A stretch of 6,072 nt of DNA, taken from positions 1 through 6,072 of the forward strand of contig WJKA01000463.1 of NCBI GenBank assembly GCA_014729375.1. The letters are read 5' to 3'. A program made the position numbers and the translations under genes. A model generated the notes under the pieces. The model saw only the letters and a list, made by a program, of their open reading frames with translations. It ran no database searches and was not told the origin of the DNA. This DNA comes from Chitinivibrionales bacterium. Lineage in GTDB: Bacteria > Fibrobacterota > Chitinivibrionia > Chitinivibrionales > WJKA01. This document shows positions 4,525 to 6,072 of the stretch, piece by piece (the stretch's first letter is position 1; each line of letters starts with the position of its first letter).

Positions 4525-6072
4525 TTATGCTTCCTTATCTTTCCCCGGCAAATCGGCCTCAAGCTCGGCCTGGGCATCGACTACATCACGGTTAACAAGT
4601 TCAAAGGCCTGGTGCATCTTCTCTGAAATGACCGGATCGGGCAATTTATCGCGCAGGGTCCGAAGAAGCTGAATAGTCATCCGCAGCAGGCGAATAAGAT
4701 CGCCTTCAGGAAAGCCGAACCCCTGAAGGTCTGCAAAAGAGCACCCTTTGGTCCAGGCAAAGACAGGGGCGGCGAGCGAAAAGTTCATTTCATTGACCGG
4801 AAAATCGATTTTATACCGTATTTCCTGCCTCCGGAGTCGCTTGATTATTTTTTCAGCTTCAAAAGTAAGGAGCGGGTGCGAGGGGTTTGTTTCTCTGTTC
4901 TTTCTGCTTTCTTCAGTAACAAGTGCGGCAAGGATAACAGGGAGCTGTTCGACCGGGCAGTTCTCAAAGCTGCGCGAATAGTAGAGTTCGGCAGCCTGAA
5001 TTTCATACCCGCTTACCGCCGCGGCCAGCTTGCCTTTCGGGGTCAGGCGGGTGCCGTCAAGAAAACCTGCCGCCTGAAGAAACCTGATGCGGTTTTGTAT
5101 CTGAATTTCCTCCCGTCGGTACGATTTTGTTTGCGCAAATATCCCCTTCGTGAAATTGCTGTAACTCATCCTGAAAATATCCATCATTTTGTCACCGAAC
5201 TGAGTGTACAGGTTAAGGATTGTTGAATATGATGCAAAAAACTGGCTGGTGATCTTTTCATTTTTGCCGTAATGGAGCCGCTGGACCTCCCGTGGATCAG
5301 TAGCTTCAGGAATAACCTGGGCATAGACATGACCGACATCATCCATCCCCCGGCGGCCAGCGCGACCTGCCATCTGATTGTATTCCCGGGTCATGAGATA
5401 ATTAAAATCAACACCATCGAATTTTTCGAGCTGGTCGAACACTACCGCTCTGGCGGGCATGTTGACCCCCAGAGCAAAGGTTGACGTACTGAACAGCAGC
5501 TTGATCAGTCCGCTGGTAAACAGCCGCTCAACAATCTCTTTTGCTGCCGGAAGAATTCCGGCATGGTGATACGCACAGCCCGATTCCCACAGACGCCGCA
5601 TTTGTCCCAGTCGCTCATACTCCTGCAACCCGTACTGATTCACCAGTCGATAAACCATTTCCCGCAGACGCACGTGCTCATCAGGGGTAAGAAGGTCCCG
5701 GGTGCAATGCAATTCTGCATTGCGCTCACATGCCCGCCGGTTGAAACAGAAATAGAGTGCCGGCAAATGGTCTTCACTGAGCAGATGTTTCACAATTTTA
5801 TGCGATGATGCTTTGCGTCTGAGAAATTTCTTCCGCTCAGTATAATTTTTTTTATACTTTTTCCTGACTCCCTTTATGGTCATTAGTCCGTATTTGGCAC
5901 TGAACAGATAATGACTGAGGGGGACCGGCCGATGGTGCTCTTCAATAATATGAAATTCAGTCTTTCGGACTTTGCTCATCCAGTCGGCAAGATCGCAAAT
6001 ATTGGGTACCGTCGCACTGAGACAGAGAAACTGAATGCTGCGCGGGGCCAGGATAATCGACTCCTCCCACAC
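4525..6072 (-). CDS. Ski2/Mtr4-like SF2 helicase with DSHCT domain (N-terminal part outside window)
   Basis: This is the C-terminal 515 residues of an ATP-dependent helicase, most likely acting on RNA. The frame is open at the window edge, and the opening GTG codon reads as Val in VWEESIIL, the stretch that follows the DExH box in Mtr4-type proteins. The gene therefore starts beyond 6072, and Walker A and DExH are not visible. Seen in order: motif III LSAT (18-21), motif IV region ALYFCFNRRACERN (105-118), YHHAGILPAAKE (168-179), motif V STSTFALGVNMPAR (195-208) and motif VI QMAGRAGRRG (233-242). A winged-helix and helical region follows, then a DSHCT domain (about 345-505) ending in EGDLIRLLRMTIQLLRTLRD. 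Only about 80 residues separate motif VI from the winged-helix region, too few for the KOW arch of yeast Mtr4. This suggests a compact bacterial form, perhaps HelY-like. Related bacterial proteins are linked to RNA turnover or processing; the substrate here is unknown. It converges on parC. Confidence 0.9.
   Translation of the reverse strand: MWEESIILAPRSIQFLCLSATVPNICDLADWMSKVRKTEFHIIEEHHRPVPLSHYLFSAKYGLMTIKGVRKKYKKNYTERKKFLRRKASSHKIVKHLLSEDHLPALYFCFNRRACERNAELHCTRDLLTPDEHVRLREMVYRLVNQYGLQEYERLGQMRRLWESGCAYHHAGILPAAKEIVERLFTSGLIKLLFSTSTFALGVNMPARAVVFDQLEKFDGVDFNYLMTREYNQMAGRAGRRGMDDVGHVYAQVIPEATDPREVQRLHYGKNEKITSQFFASYSTILNLYTQFGDKMMDIFRMSYSNFTKGIFAQTKSYRREEIQIQNRIRFLQAAGFLDGTRLTPKGKLAAAVSGYEIQAAELYYSRSFENCPVEQLPVILAALVTEESRKNRETNPSHPLLTFEAEKIIKRLRRQEIRYKIDFPVNEMNFSLAAPVFAWTKGCSFADLQGFGFPEGDLIRLLRMTIQLLRTLRDKLPDPVISEKMHQAFELVNRDVVDAQAELEADLPGKDKEA

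Noticed and set aside
1..6072. CRISPR array, tRNA/rRNA gene, insertion sequence or phage signature
   Set aside because: I found no regularly spaced repeats, cloverleaf arms, transposase-like reading frame or attachment-site duplication in either strand.

Overview
The window carries a short-form type II topoisomerase operon. It is flanked on the left by the 3' end of an RND/MMPL-type exporter gene and on the right by a convergent, incomplete Ski2/Mtr4-like helicase gene. The two topoisomerase subunits (599 and 637 residues) resemble the topoisomerase IV type of Bacteroidota, Spirochaetota and Fibrobacterota-like bacteria. The B subunit reads R-x-GMYIGRLGDGG and GLNGVGTKAVNALS and has no Gram-negative insertion; the A subunit lacks a GyrA box. 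Base composition is moderate. I cannot name a species; a bacterium in or near the Fibrobacterota/Bacteroidota/Spirochaetota group fits best, and this is an inference from protein style only.

Layout. 1-323 (+) is the C-terminal end of an inner-membrane exporter. 324-515 is a gap with a good extended -10 promoter, whose -35 box overlaps the exporter stop codon. It is followed by a leader of about 157 nt containing a 10-bp palindrome, a strong hairpin, a possible long-range stem reaching the Shine-Dalgarno region, and a possible 41-codon overlapping upstream ORF. 516-2315 is parE and 2315-4228 is parC, joined by TAATG (1-base overlap), so they are almost certainly co-transcribed and translationally coupled. 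4229-4524 is a convergent intergenic region with no clear terminator, a separated inverted repeat and a possible 33-residue ORF on the minus strand. 4525-6072 (-) is the C-terminal part of the helicase; its Walker A and DExH motifs lie beyond the window edge.

Function. ParE (ATPase plus Toprim) and ParC (DNA cleavage/religation plus a small C-terminal domain) would form an A2B2 enzyme that decatenates or relaxes DNA. The helicase is probably an RNA-acting SF2 enzyme with no visible functional tie to the topoisomerase. I did not find a convincing new multi-gene system. The best leads are the structured leader of the topoisomerase operon and the unusual residues at classic quinolone-contact positions in both subunits.
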